Notes: generated from the letters alone by a model not told the origin. A stretch of 64,000 nucleotides of DNA from Akkermansia muciniphila (GCF_002884975.1 NZ_PJKB01000003.1:226743-290742), one strand, 5' to 3'. Shown: positions 17,112 to 26,960, numbered from the stretch's first letter. Program-made: numbers and translations.

Positions 17112-18215
17112 ATGCATTCCCTCATTGAACAGCTCAGCCCCGCAGGGGCGCTTGCAGAACCGGCAGGGAGAGCCCTGCTGGCCTGCCTCATCTCCTTTGT
17201 CCTGACCATGATGTTCGCCCCGCGGGTGATCCGCGCGCTGATTTCCCTGAAAATCGGCCAGCCCATCAGAACGGCGGAGGAAGTGCACAAGCTGGCGGAG
17301 CTCCACGGCGCCAAGGCGGGCACGCCCACCATGGGCGGCGTGCTGATTACAGGCTCCATGACGGCAGCCACCCTGCTGTGCGCCAGAATGGGCAATCCCT
17401 TCATCATCGCCTGCCTGTTCGTCACGCTGGCGCTGGGGCTGCTGGGCTTCCGGGACGACTACCTGAAGGTGGCCAAGAAAACGTCGGACGGCATCTCCGC
17501 GCGCAAAAAACTCCTCATCCAGTTTCTGGCCGGGCTGGCTGGCGTCACGTTCCTGTACCTGTACCCGGAAGGCGCTCCCCGCGTGGAACTGAATGACTAT
17601 GTTTCCTCCCTCTTCATCCCGTTTTACGGCCAGGTAAACCTGCCGTGGTATGTTTACATCCCCTTCGGCACCGTGGTGGTCATGTCCGCTTCCAATGCGG
17701 TGAACCTGACGGACGGCCTGGACGGCCTCGCCTCCGGCTGCTCCGTCACCACGGGCATCTCCTATGCCATCCTTGCCGCCGTCTGCGGGAACTGGCTGAT
17801 GGCGGATTCCCTGGACATCCCCTTCCACCCCGGCGCAGGTGAAATCAGCGTCTTCATGATGGCCCTGGTGGGGGCCTGCCTGGGCTTCCTGTGGCATAAC
17901 TGCTACCCGGCCAGGGTTTTCATGGGGGACACCGGCTCCCTGGCCCTGGGCGGGGCGTTCGGCATGGCCGCCGTCTGCACGGCGCAGGAACTTCTCTTCA
18001 TCGTCATCGGGGGCGTCTTCGTCATGGAAGCCGTATCCGTCGTCCTCCAGGTAGGCAGCTTCAAACTGCGCCACGGCAAGCGCATCTTCGCCATGGCCCC
18101 CATTCACCACCACTTTGAACTCAAGGGATGGAAGGAAACGCAGGTAATCACCCGCTTCTGGATGATCAGCCTCCTGCTGGCGTTCCTGGGCCTGTTCCTG
18201 ATCACCACCGCCTGA
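17112..18215 (+). CDS. mraY: Phospho-MurNAc-pentapeptide transferase (lipid I synthase)
   Basis: A 367-residue polytopic inner-membrane enzyme that joins the UDP-MurNAc-pentapeptide to undecaprenyl phosphate, forming lipid I. Conserved acidic loops are visible: FRDDYLKV, NAVNLTDGLDGLASG and FMGDTGSLALGGAFG, plus the late PIHHHFELKGW histidine cluster. About ten hydrophobic helices can be drawn. The ATG at 17112 is six bases after the murF stop; the longer in-frame opening at 17004 lies within murF and is rejected. Confidence 0.96.
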   Translation: MHSLIEQLSPAGALAEPAGRALLACLISFVLTMMFAPRVIRALISLKIGQPIRTAEEVHKLAELHGAKAGTPTMGGVLITGSMTAATLLCARMGNPFIIACLFVTLALGLLGFRDDYLKVAKKTSDGISARKKLLIQFLAGLAGVTFLYLYPEGAPRVELNDYVSSLFIPFYGQVNLPWYVYIPFGTVVVMSASNAVNLTDGLDGLASGCSVTTGISYAILAAVCGNWLMADSLDIPFHPGAGEISVFMMALVGACLGFLWHNCYPARVFMGDTGSLALGGAFGMAAVCTAQELLFIVIGGVFVMEAVSVVLQVGSFKLRHGKRIFAMAPIHHHFELKGWKETQVITRFWMISLLLAFLGLFLITTA

Positions 18216-18227
18216 CAAGCCACGGAC

Positions 18228-19538
18228 ATGCAGCTCAACAACCTCAACATAGCCGTCCTGGGAGCGGGAAGAAGCGGACGCGCCGCCGCGCGCCTCGCCA
18301 TGAAGCACGGCGCCCGCGTACGCGTGTTTGACACCTCCGCCTCCATCGGAAACTGGCCGGAAGACATTCCGCTGCACGCTGCCGCCACGGAGGAAGACGG
18401 GCGCGCCTTCCGCGCGGACCTGGTAGTCATTTCCCCCGGCATTGAGACGGACAGCCCCTTTGTCAGGGCCTTCGGGCGGGAAGGCGTGGAAACCATCGGT
18501 GAAATGGAGCTGGCCTGCCGCTTCTACCATGGCCGCATCATCGCCATCACCGGAACCAACGGAAAAACCACCACCACGTCCCTGGTGGAAAAAATCCTGC
18601 TGCGCGCCGGAAAGGATGCCGTGGCCTGCGGCAATTACGGCGTTCCCATGGCGGAAATCCTGCTCCGTGATTCCGTGCCGGAAGTGCTTGCGCTGGAAGT
18701 CAGTTCCTTCCAGCTGGAAACCATCCGTGACTTCCACCCGGACGTGGCCGTATGGCTCAACTTTGCGCCGGACCACATGGACCGCTACAAGTCCGTGGAG
18801 GATTATTACCAGGCCAAGCTGCACATCTTCGACAACCAGACGGAAAACGACCTGGCCGTGGTACGCTCCGGAGAGCGGCTTCCGCACCTGGACGCCCCCG
18901 TCCGCACCTTCAGTTCGGAAGATCCGGCGGCGGACCTTTATTACCGGGAACCGCAGGTCATGGAGGGAGACAAGCCCCTGCTGAACCTGGCGGATACCAC
19001 CCTGAACCAGCGCCACAACGCGGAAAACGCCATGGCCGCCGTGCTGGCCTGCCGCCACCTGGGCATTCCCACGGAAACGGCTGCGAAAGTATTGAAGGAG
19101 TTCACTCCCCCCGGCCACCGCTGCGAGACCGTCCGCACGCTGGACGGCGTGCTGTGGCTGAACGATTCCAAGGCCACGAACCTGCACGCGCTGGAAGCGG
19201 CGCTGAAATCCCAGAACTCCCCCGTGGTCCTCATTGCCGGAGGCAAGGACAAGGGACTGGATTACCTGCCCCTGCGGCCCATGCTGAAGGAAAAGGTGCG
19301 CGCGTGCGTCGTCTTCGGCCAGATCGCGGACCAGCTTCAGAATGCCTTTTCCCCCGTGGTTCCCACGGAAAAAGCCGCGGACGTGGCGGACTGCGCAGCC
19401 AGGGCCCGCGCCCTGGCGCAGCCGGGAGACACCGTCCTGTTCTCCCCCGGCACCTCCTCTTTTGACATGTTCACCGGGTATGTCCAGCGCGGCCAGGCCT
19501 TCCGGGACGCGGTGAACGCCCTCACACCCCTTCCCTGA
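18228..19538 (+). CDS. murD: UDP-MurNAc-L-Ala--D-Glu ligase
   Basis: 436 residues. MurD adds D-glutamate to UDP-MurNAc-L-Ala. The N-terminal Rossmann-like start AVLGAGRSGRAAARLA, the ATP loop AITGTNGKTTTTSLVEK near residue 110, EVSSFQLETI, HRCETV and the late KATNLHALEAAL are typical. The protein is slightly shorter at the N-terminus than some but all three domains are present. It starts 12 bases after mraY. Confidence 0.95.
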   Translation: MQLNNLNIAVLGAGRSGRAAARLAMKHGARVRVFDTSASIGNWPEDIPLHAAATEEDGRAFRADLVVISPGIETDSPFVRAFGREGVETIGEMELACRFYHGRIIAITGTNGKTTTTSLVEKILLRAGKDAVACGNYGVPMAEILLRDSVPEVLALEVSSFQLETIRDFHPDVAVWLNFAPDHMDRYKSVEDYYQAKLHIFDNQTENDLAVVRSGERLPHLDAPVRTFSSEDPAADLYYREPQVMEGDKPLLNLADTTLNQRHNAENAMAAVLACRHLGIPTETAAKVLKEFTPPGHRCETVRTLDGVLWLNDSKATNLHALEAALKSQNSPVVLIAGGKDKGLDYLPLRPMLKEKVRACVVFGQIADQLQNAFSPVVPTEKAADVADCAARARALAQPGDTVLFSPGTSSFDMFTGYVQRGQAFRDAVNALTPLP

Positions 19539-19561
19539 CAACCCACCAGAAACCCACCATC

Positions 19562-20362
19562 ATGAAAACGACCAAGACCCCCGATCACAATCCGACCGGA
19601 CGCACCCGTCCGAAACGCAAAATGGGCACCGTACTCCGCGCCAAGCTCAGCAGGTACCGCGCCCGCGTCTCCGAATTTGAAGATGACGCTCCCAGCAGCA
19701 CCGTCGTGCGCTGGCTTGTCGTCCTCCTTCTTCTCCACCTTCTCGTGATCGGCGGCGTCTATATCCGCAGCACCTGGTTCAGAAACACCACGGAAACAGT
19801 GGAAATGGCAACCACGCTGCCTGCGCCGCCCACTGTTGCCCAGACGCCCGCGCCTGCGGCTGCCCCCGCGGCGCTGCCCCGTGTTCCGCAAGCCGCTCCC
19901 GCCGCCCCGGTCACCATCACGCAGCCGGAACAGGTAGTGGACGCCCGCCCGGACAGGCAGCCTGCGCCCGCCGCCCGGGAACATATTCCGGACGCCGCTC
20001 CGGTGGCAGGTCCTGCGCGCCACATTGTACGCACGGGGGACACGTGGGACCGCGTTGCCCGCGACAACCGGGTGGCCGTCAATGACCTGAAGGCCGTCAA
20101 CCCCAAGGTGCAGCGCCTTGTCAGCGGAAGCACGCTGGTCATCCCCGCACGCCCGGGGGACAAGCCCGTGCAGGAAAAGACCGCCGCGGCTGAGGCGGAA
20201 CTGGACGGCGTGCCGCACGTTGTGAAAAAGGGAGAAACCCTCTCCGTGATTGGCCGCAAGTACAAGATGAACTGGCGCAGTATCCAGAAATTCAACAAGA
20301 TGAGCGACAAGGACGTAGCGCGCCTCAAGATCGGCCAAAAGATCATGATCCCCAAGAAGTAG
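19562..20362 (+). CDS. LysM-domain single-pass membrane protein
   Basis: 266 residues. A very basic N-terminal tail (1-48), one membrane helix (about 49-69), a long Ala/Pro-rich linker (about 85-150) and two LysM domains: HIVRTGDTWDRVARDNRV... (about 154-196) and HVVKKGETLSVIGRKYK... (about 219-264). LysM domains bind GlcNAc-containing glycan, so the protein probably tethers the inner membrane to peptidoglycan in the periplasm. It is embedded between murD and ftsW, where standard dcw clusters have no such gene, suggesting a role at the septum. No catalytic domain is visible. Confidence 0.88.
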   Translation: MKTTKTPDHNPTGRTRPKRKMGTVLRAKLSRYRARVSEFEDDAPSSTVVRWLVVLLLLHLLVIGGVYIRSTWFRNTTETVEMATTLPAPPTVAQTPAPAAAPAALPRVPQAAPAAPVTITQPEQVVDARPDRQPAPAAREHIPDAAPVAGPARHIVRTGDTWDRVARDNRVAVNDLKAVNPKVQRLVSGSTLVIPARPGDKPVQEKTAAAEAELDGVPHVVKKGETLSVIGRKYKMNWRSIQKFNKMSDKDVARLKIGQKIMIPKK

Positions 20363-20390
20363 CTCTCCTCCCGCCCCCAACCCTCCCGCC

Positions 20391-21533
20391 ATGTCTTCCA
20401 AAGTCTGCATGATTCTGGTCTGGTTTTTCGTCATCTGCCTTCTGGTCGTGGGCCTGGTGATGGTATCCAGCACGGCGGCGTGGGCGGAGGAAACCACGCA
20501 TCCGTACGAGCCCCTGTTCAAGCAGACGGCCTTTGCCTGCGCGGGCCTGCTGGGGGCCCTGGTCCTCTCCCGGATAGATTACCGGATATGGAGGAAATAC
20601 ATCTGGTGGATCCTGGGGTTCGCCTCCTTCCTGCTGGTGCTGTGCTACGTGCCGGGCATCGGGAAGGAAATCAACGGGGAACGCCGCTGGATCACCATCG
20701 GCATGCAGTTCCAGCCCAGTGAATGCGCCAAGCTCTGCATGATGATGGCGCTGGCCCACTGGCTGGCCCTGTACCGGGACCGCACCACTTCCTTCTGGTG
20801 GGGGTTCGCCATGCCCGGCCTCATCTTCGGCATTCCGCTGGCGCTGATCCTTTTTGAAAAGGACATGGGCACCTCCGTAGCGCTGGCCCTGGCCGCGTTC
20901 TGCGTGATGTTCGTGGCGGGAACGCGTAAAATTTACCTGGGCGGCGCCCTGGCCCTGGCCGGGGGAGCCCTTTACGTTCTGGTCCAGAGCAACGCCAACC
21001 GCCTGGAACGCTTCCTGGCCTGGAAGGACCTGGACGCCCACCGCCTGGGCGCGGGGCTCCAGCAGTACCGCGCCTCCATCGCCCTGTCCCGCGGGGGACT
21101 GGACGGGGTGGGCCTGGGCAACAGCGCGGAAAAACACGGCACGCTGCCCTTCGCCCATACGGACTTTATCTTCGCCCCGCTTGGCGAGGAATTCGGCTTT
21201 TACGGAACCATGTTCGTCCTGCTCTGCTACTTCCTGATGACGTACGCGGGCATCGGCGTAGCCATGCAGTGCCGGGACGCCTACGGGCGGTTCCTGGCCG
21301 TGGGAATCGTCGCCATCATCTTCTGTCCCGCCATCCTGAACATTGCCGTGGTGACCAACGCCGTGCCCAACTCCGGCCTTCCCCTGCCCTTCATCAGCTT
21401 CGGGGGCACCAACCTGGTTTTCACGCTGGCCGCCCTGGGCATGCTCACCAGTATTCAGAGATTTTCCACCGGAGCACAGCCCAATTGTGAAATCACCCGC
21501 AAAGACGAACGTTCCATTGATGTAAGATTATGA
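20391..21533 (+). CDS. ftsW: Lipid II polymerase FtsW (SEDS family)
   Basis: 380 residues with about ten membrane helices. SEDS-family marks include MVSSTAAWAEE near the N-terminus, KEINGERRWITIG, QPSECAKL, FEKDMGTSVALAL and the late NSGLPLPFISFGGTNL. FtsW polymerises lipid II at the septum together with the FtsI-type PBP encoded upstream. The last four bases overlap the murG start as ATGA. Confidence 0.94.
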   Translation: MSSKVCMILVWFFVICLLVVGLVMVSSTAAWAEETTHPYEPLFKQTAFACAGLLGALVLSRIDYRIWRKYIWWILGFASFLLVLCYVPGIGKEINGERRWITIGMQFQPSECAKLCMMMALAHWLALYRDRTTSFWWGFAMPGLIFGIPLALILFEKDMGTSVALALAAFCVMFVAGTRKIYLGGALALAGGALYVLVQSNANRLERFLAWKDLDAHRLGAGLQQYRASIALSRGGLDGVGLGNSAEKHGTLPFAHTDFIFAPLGEEFGFYGTMFVLLCYFLMTYAGIGVAMQCRDAYGRFLAVGIVAIIFCPAILNIAVVTNAVPNSGLPLPFISFGGTNLVFTLAALGMLTSIQRFSTGAQPNCEITRKDERSIDVRL

Positions 21534-22654
21534 CTGACCCCTCCTCCACGCGTCCCACCCTGAACATCGTGATTGCCTGCGGCGGCACGGGGGGACACCT
21601 TTTCCCCGGCATCGCCGTGGCCCAGGAACTTAAAAAGCGCGGCCACAACGTCACCCTGCTCATCTCCCAGAAGAAGGTGGACGCCCAGGCCAGCCGGAAT
21701 TACGGCGATCTCAACTTCCGCACCATTGAAGCCATTGCCATGCCCAAAATCCCGTCCATGGCCCTGCTGGGGTTCGGAATCAAGCTGTACAAGGCCATCC
21801 GTTTCAGCCGCAGCCTGCTGGACGAGGTGAACGCGGACGTCGTCATCGGCATGGGGGGCTTCACCTCCTTTCCGCCCGTGTACGCCGCCCACCGCAAGGG
21901 CATCCGCACTTACGTGCATGACTCCAACGCGCTGCCCGGCAAAGCCAACCGCATGACCGCCAAATGCTGCACGAACGTGCTGCTGGGCATTGAGGAGGCC
22001 AGGCACTATTTCAACCCCGCCAAGTGCATCGTCACCGGCACCCCGGTGCGCCAGGAGATGGAGGAGCGCAGGGACAAGGATGAATCCCGGGCGGAGCTCA
22101 ACCTGCCGAAGGACCGCCGCGTAGCCCTGGTGATGGGCGGCTCCCAGGGGGCCAAGAACCTGAATTCCCTGGTCATTGAAGCGGCCCGGCAGTGCGCGAA
22201 CCTGTGCGACTTCCTCATCATCACCGGCTCCGCGGACTTTGCGCGCGTGAGCCAGCTGACGGCGGACATGCCCCATGTGCACGTCATTGAGTTCTGTTCC
22301 GCCATGGCGACCGCGTATGCCGCGGCGGACGTGGTCATTTCCCGTTCCGGGGCGTCCAGCCTGACGGAGCTGGCCCACATGGGGAAGGCGGCCCTGCTGG
22401 TTCCCTACCCCTTTGCCGCGGATGACCACCAGGCGCACAACGCGCGCGTCTTCGCCGCCCACGGGGCGGCGCGCATGATGCGTGAAAACACCCTCACGCC
22501 GGACGATATTACGGCCTTTCTGAACGAAGTCTTCAAGGATTCCTCCCTGCTGGCCTCCATGAATGAATGTGCTTTACGTCTGGATACGCCTGATGCAGTA
22601 TCCCGCATCGCCAATGTCATTGAAAACACGGACCATGCAGCCATCCATGATTGA
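21530..22654 (+). CDS. murG: UDP-GlcNAc:lipid I GlcNAc transferase
   Basis: A 374-residue GT-B membrane-associated enzyme (GT28) that converts lipid I to lipid II. The first glycine loop ACGGTGGHLFPGIAVA is at about residues 13-28. The second domain has VMGGSQGAKNLN and SRSGASSLTELAHMGKAALLVPYP, the UDP-GlcNAc-binding region. FtsW and MurG overlap by four bases, and the murG stop overlaps the next start, implying tight coupling. Confidence 0.95.
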   Translation: MTDPSSTRPTLNIVIACGGTGGHLFPGIAVAQELKKRGHNVTLLISQKKVDAQASRNYGDLNFRTIEAIAMPKIPSMALLGFGIKLYKAIRFSRSLLDEVNADVVIGMGGFTSFPPVYAAHRKGIRTYVHDSNALPGKANRMTAKCCTNVLLGIEEARHYFNPAKCIVTGTPVRQEMEERRDKDESRAELNLPKDRRVALVMGGSQGAKNLNSLVIEAARQCANLCDFLIITGSADFARVSQLTADMPHVHVIEFCSAMATAYAAADVVISRSGASSLTELAHMGKAALLVPYPFAADDHQAHNARVFAAHGAARMMRENTLTPDDITAFLNEVFKDSSLLASMNECALRLDTPDAVSRIANVIENTDHAAIHD

Positions 22655-24944
22655 AACCTTACGCAAACGCCTGATGGACAGGGAACACCCGGCACGCCTG
22701 CATCTCATCGGCGTAGCGGGTTCCGGCATGTCCGGCCTGGCTCTCATGCTGATGGAAATGGGCCACCGGGTGAGCGGCTGCGACCGGGTAACCAGCACGG
22801 AAACGGAACGGCTCCAGAGCCTGGGCCTGTCTTTTTCCTGCCCTCACTCCGCGGACGCCGTCTCGGACGCGGAAATCGTCATTTATTCCAGCGCCATCCG
22901 GGAAGACAACCCGGCCCTGTCCGCCGCGCGCAAGCTGAACATCCCCTGCATGCGCCGCGCGGAATGCCTGGCGGCCATCCTGAACGGTAAGAAGGGCGTC
23001 GTGGTCTCCGGAACGCACGGCAAAACCACCACGTCAGCCCTCTGCGCCCACCTGATGCGGGAAGGGCGCATGCGCCCGTGCCATTACGTGGGCGCGGAAA
23101 TTCCCGTGCTGGGCACCAACGCCCACTGGAACGAGGACAGCGAATACCTGGTGGCGGAAGGGGACGAGAGCGACGGCACGCTGGTGAACTACATTCCGGA
23201 GCACAGCATCGTCCTCAACATTGAGCCGGAACACCTGGACCACTACAAGGATCTGGATGAAATCAAGACCGTATTCAACCAGCTGTGCTCCCAGACGCGG
23301 GGCAAGATCATTTACTGCCGCGCCCATCCCGGCGCTGCGGACGTATGCGCCGCGTACCCCAATTCCGTTTCCTACGGCTGGTCCGATGCGGACTACACCG
23401 CCACGGACGTGGTGGAACGCCGCGGCCGCACCCTGTTCACCGTGCTGAAGGGGCAGGAGGAACTGGGCCGCGTGGAGCTGGGCATCCCCGGACGCCACAA
23501 CGTGCTGAACTCCCTGGCGGCCATTGCGCTGGCAACGGAACTGGGCGTGGATTTCCCGGCGGTGACGCGCGGGCTGGCCTCCTTTGCCGGAGCCAAGCGC
23601 CGCTTTGAAACCAAGTACCTTTCCCCCTCCATCCGGATTGTGGACGATTACGGCCACCATCCCACGGAGATAGCCGCCACCCTTCAGACCGCCCGTTCCC
23701 TCCAGCCCAACCGCCTGGTAGTGTACTTCCAGCCGCACCGCTACACGCGCACGCAGATGCTGGCGGACGACTTCGGCAAGGTGCTCCAGGCGGCGGACCT
23801 CGTCTTTGTGGCGGACGTTTATCCCGCCAGCGAACTACCCATCAAGGGAGTAAGCGGGCAGACCATCATTGACGCCATGCACAAGCACGGCCCGGTGGAA
23901 ACCCATTACCTTCCCAACCTCGCCACGGCGCACCACGCCATCGGCAACGCGCTGAACCCGGGAGACCTGTTCCTGACGCTGGGAGCCGGGAACGTCCATG
24001 AATGCGGCATGCGCATCGCCCGTGACCTGGCCCTGCTGGAAGACCTGGAACGCACCGCGGGGGAAGACTTGAAAGGCAGGCTGTATGAACCCATGTCACG
24101 CCATACCACCATGGGCGTGGGCGGCTGCGCCCAGTACTGGCTGGAGCCTTCCACCTTTTCCGGAATGCGGACGGCGGTCAACTACTGCCGGGACCGGAAC
24201 ATTCCCGTGCACGTCATTGGCCGCGGCTCCAACATCATCGTCAGGGACGGCGGCCTGCGCGGCGCCGTCATTCACCCCTCCGGCGGCGAATTCGACGTGC
24301 TGGACATCCAGGGCAGCCATATCTCCGCAGGTGCGGGCGTACGGCTGAAAAAGCTGGTCTCCGCCTCTGTCCAGAACGGCCTGGGCGGCCTGGAATGGAT
24401 GGACGGCATTCCCGGCAACGTGGGGGGAAGCCTCCGCATGAACGCCGGAGCCATGGGCATGGATATGATCCAAAACCTGATCTCCGTCGTCTGCCTGGAT
24501 GAAGACGGGGAAATCCGCAGCCACACAAAGGAGGAACTGAATGCCCAGTACCGTTCCATTCCGGACCTGGCCCATAATTTTGTTCTTCAGGCCGTGTTTG
24601 AGACGCAGCCCGCTTCCCCCCAGGAAATGGAGCAGCGCCTGGAAGAAGCCCGCGCCAAGCGCAAGCTTACCCAGCCCGTAGGAGCCAGCGCAGGCTGCAT
24701 CTTCAAGAACCCGGCGGAAATCCCGGCGGGCAGGCTCATTGACGAACTGGGCCTGAAAAACGCCTGCGTGGGAGATGCCTGCGTGTCCGACGTGCATGCC
24801 AACTTCATCATCAACCGCGGCCGCGCCAGGGCGCGGGACATCACCATCCTGATTGACATGATCCGGAAGGAAGCCATGGAAAACCGCGGCATTGACCTGA
24901 AATCGGAAGCCCAGGTCATCGGTGACCGGGAACCTCAATTTTAA
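22647..24944 (+). CDS. murC/murB: MurC-MurB fusion: UDP-MurNAc--L-Ala ligase / UDP-GlcNAc-enolpyruvate reductase
   Basis: About 765 residues. Residues 1 to about 465 are MurC: GVAGSGMSGLALML, GTHGKTTTSALCAH (about 121-135), EGDESDGTLVNY and DDYGHHPTEIAATL. From about 474 a complete MurB follows: TTMGVGGCAQYWLEP, GRGSNIIVRDGGLRGAV, MDGIPGNVGGSLRMNAGA and GASAGCIFKNP with the proton-donor Ser region. One chain would thus carry both UDP-MurNAc formation (FAD-dependent) and L-Ala addition. Starts at 22635 or 22647 are possible; 22647 overlaps the murG stop. There is no stop or frameshift between the domains. Confidence 0.95.
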   Translation: MIETLRKRLMDREHPARLHLIGVAGSGMSGLALMLMEMGHRVSGCDRVTSTETERLQSLGLSFSCPHSADAVSDAEIVIYSSAIREDNPALSAARKLNIPCMRRAECLAAILNGKKGVVVSGTHGKTTTSALCAHLMREGRMRPCHYVGAEIPVLGTNAHWNEDSEYLVAEGDESDGTLVNYIPEHSIVLNIEPEHLDHYKDLDEIKTVFNQLCSQTRGKIIYCRAHPGAADVCAAYPNSVSYGWSDADYTATDVVERRGRTLFTVLKGQEELGRVELGIPGRHNVLNSLAAIALATELGVDFPAVTRGLASFAGAKRRFETKYLSPSIRIVDDYGHHPTEIAATLQTARSLQPNRLVVYFQPHRYTRTQMLADDFGKVLQAADLVFVADVYPASELPIKGVSGQTIIDAMHKHGPVETHYLPNLATAHHAIGNALNPGDLFLTLGAGNVHECGMRIARDLALLEDLERTAGEDLKGRLYEPMSRHTTMGVGGCAQYWLEPSTFSGMRTAVNYCRDRNIPVHVIGRGSNIIVRDGGLRGAVIHPSGGEFDVLDIQGSHISAGAGVRLKKLVSASVQNGLGGLEWMDGIPGNVGGSLRMNAGAMGMDMIQNLISVVCLDEDGEIRSHTKEELNAQYRSIPDLAHNFVLQAVFETQPASPQEMEQRLEEARAKRKLTQPVGASAGCIFKNPAEIPAGRLIDELGLKNACVGDACVSDVHANFIINRGRARARDITILIDMIRKEAMENRGIDLKSEAQVIGDREPQF

Positions 24945-24967
24945 CCTACTTATTATTTTATTTCAAT

Positions 24968-25903
24968 ATGAGCACTCTCAAGCGCGACCTCAGGATCGCC
25001 CTTCTTCTGGGCGGTCCCGGAGCTGAACGGGAAGTATCCCTCGTCTCCGGCAAATCCGTTTACGACGCCCTGCTCCAGGCGGGCTTCACCCATGTAACGC
25101 AGGTGGACGTGCACAGCCCGGACTTACACCTGCCGGAGGGCACGGAACTGGCCTACAACATCATCCACGGCACCTTCGGCGAGGACGGAGCCCTTCAGGC
25201 CATTCTGGAGGAACGCGGCGTTCCGTATACGGGGGCCGGCTCCCGTTCCAGCGCCCTGTGTTTTGACAAGGCCAAGTCCAAGAAAGTGTTCCTGGCCGCC
25301 GGAGTGCCCACTCCCCGCGCAGAAATTCTGGACTGTTCCGGCGGCATCGTGATGCCCTCACTTCCCCTGCCCTTTGTCATCAAGCCCCCCTGCGAAGGTT
25401 CCAGCGTGGGCGTCCACATCGTCCACAGGCAGGAAGACGTGCTCCCCGCCATGGAGGAAGCCGTTACCCACGGCTCCACCGTGCTGGTGGAGGAATTCAT
25501 TCAAGGCCGTGAACTTACGGTAGGCGTTCTGGACGGGGAAGCCCTCCCCGTCATCCATATCTGCCCCCGCTCCGGGTTCTATGACCTGAGCAACAAGTAC
25601 CCGTGGATGAATATGGGCGGCGGCACGGACTACATCTGCCCCGCGGACCTGCCGGAGAAAACCGCCCAAAAGGTGCAGGAAGCCGCCCTGAAGGCCTACC
25701 GCGCCGCCGGCGTGGAAGTGTACGGCCGCGTGGACGTGCTGCTGCGTGAAGAGGACGACGAACCCTTTGTGCTGGAAATCAACACCATTCCCGGCATGAC
25801 CCCCTCCAGCCTGCTGCCCAAGGCCGCCGCCGCCGCAGGCTGGTCTTACGGCGCCCTCTGCGAAAAAATAGCGGAATTATCGCTAGCCACCCCCCGGAAA
25901 TAG
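24968..25903 (+). CDS. ddl: D-alanine--D-alanine ligase
   Basis: 311 residues of the ATP-grasp Ddl family, forming the D-Ala-D-Ala used by MurF. The first motif is LLGGPGAEREVSLVSGKSV; most relatives have GGxSxEHEVS, so two positions vary. LAYNIIHGTFGEDGALQ, KPPCEGSSVGVHIV, VEEFIQGRELTVGVL and the C-terminal EINTIPGMTPSSLLPKAA are conserved, including metal-binding Glu/Asn. Located between the murC-murB fusion and ftsQ, the usual place. Confidence 0.95.
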   Translation: MSTLKRDLRIALLLGGPGAEREVSLVSGKSVYDALLQAGFTHVTQVDVHSPDLHLPEGTELAYNIIHGTFGEDGALQAILEERGVPYTGAGSRSSALCFDKAKSKKVFLAAGVPTPRAEILDCSGGIVMPSLPLPFVIKPPCEGSSVGVHIVHRQEDVLPAMEEAVTHGSTVLVEEFIQGRELTVGVLDGEALPVIHICPRSGFYDLSNKYPWMNMGGGTDYICPADLPEKTAQKVQEAALKAYRAAGVEVYGRVDVLLREEDDEPFVLEINTIPGMTPSSLLPKAAAAAGWSYGALCEKIAELSLATPRK

Positions 25904-25950
25904 CGTAATATCTGACAGAGGGCGGGGAGTCGCCCCTCCTACACCCCCCG

Positions 25951-26901
25951 ATGTCGCACAAAGCCACAACGCCAGTCCCCCGTTCCGCCAAAAGGCCGGA
26001 GCTGCTCCAGCTGGAGCGGGAGGCGAGAAAAGAAACCATTGAGCGCAAGGGCCGGAACTACCGTTTCTGGCTCTTCCGGCGCAGGCTGTTCCACATCCTC
26101 ACCGTTTACACGCTCATCTTCGGCCTCATCGGGGCCATCGTTTTCCTGTGGAAGGACTACATCCTTAAATACGACTGGCTCTCCATTGATACCGTTACGC
26201 TGAAAAGCAACGGCATCTTCAACGCGGAGCAGGCCTTCTCCCTCATGGGCGTGGGTCCCGGGGACAACATCTTTTCCATGGACGCCGCAGAGCTGGAACA
26301 GCGCCTGCTGAAATGCCCGGCCATCCGCAGAGCGTCCGTCAAACGCCAGATATCTTCTGATCCCACCCTGCTGGTAGATATTGACGCGCGCATCCCCGTG
26401 GCCTGGATTGACTGCCCAGAACTCGGCATCCGCCCCGGGGACGCCAGGTACGGCGTTCTGGCGGACAAGGAGGGCGTCATCTTCCCCTGCATGGAGCAGG
26501 TCCACCTGCCCTACATCCAGGGCAAGCACATGCCTTCCGTGACCCTCAGGCCGCCCAGCTCCGGCCAGCTTACTTACGGAATCAGCATCCGTGAGCTGGA
26601 AGCGCCCATGCAGCTCATTGAACTGCTGTCCGGCAGCGTGACGGAATTCCTGCCCAGCATCGTCTCCATCACCATGCCCAACGACTGGTCCTTCTGCGTG
26701 CGCTTCTCCAATGACTGCCAGGCCACCTTCAGCCATTACGGCCTGGAGCACCAGGTGGAAAAACTCTCCAAGGCACTTGAGCACGCGCGCCAGACGCACC
26801 GCAAAATCAGCGCCATCAACCTGATTCCGGAACATAACATCCCCGTCATTTTTGACGACGCCTACGAGGATATCCCCCTGGCGGAACCGATTGAGGAATG
26901 A
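25951..26901 (+). CDS. ftsQ: Cell division protein FtsQ/DivIB
   Basis: 316 residues: a basic cytoplasmic tail (about 1-45), one membrane helix (about 48-70, YTLIFGLIGAIVFLWKDYI) and a periplasmic POTRA-type domain starting around IDTVTLKSNGIFNAEQ. GVGPGDNIFSMDAAELEQRL and the following CPAIRRASVKRQ give the FtsQ pattern. FtsQ recruits FtsL/FtsB at the septum. It is last in the cluster; the next gene is recA, not ftsA or ftsZ. Confidence 0.85.
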   Translation: MSHKATTPVPRSAKRPELLQLEREARKETIERKGRNYRFWLFRRRLFHILTVYTLIFGLIGAIVFLWKDYILKYDWLSIDTVTLKSNGIFNAEQAFSLMGVGPGDNIFSMDAAELEQRLLKCPAIRRASVKRQISSDPTLLVDIDARIPVAWIDCPELGIRPGDARYGVLADKEGVIFPCMEQVHLPYIQGKHMPSVTLRPPSSGQLTYGISIRELEAPMQLIELLSGSVTEFLPSIVSITMPNDWSFCVRFSNDCQATFSHYGLEHQVEKLSKALEHARQTHRKISAINLIPEHNIPVIFDDAYEDIPLAEPIEE

Positions 26902-26960
26902 CGCGCCCCTGCCGCCCTTTCCCGGTGGCGGGCCCTCTCCCATTCCTCGTGCCCACTCAC

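Noticed and set aside
16734-19541. Long antisense open frame of 935 codons opposite murF, mraY and murD
   Set aside because: Shadow of high-GC coding sequence on the plus strand; murF, mraY and murD have clear domains in the real frame.
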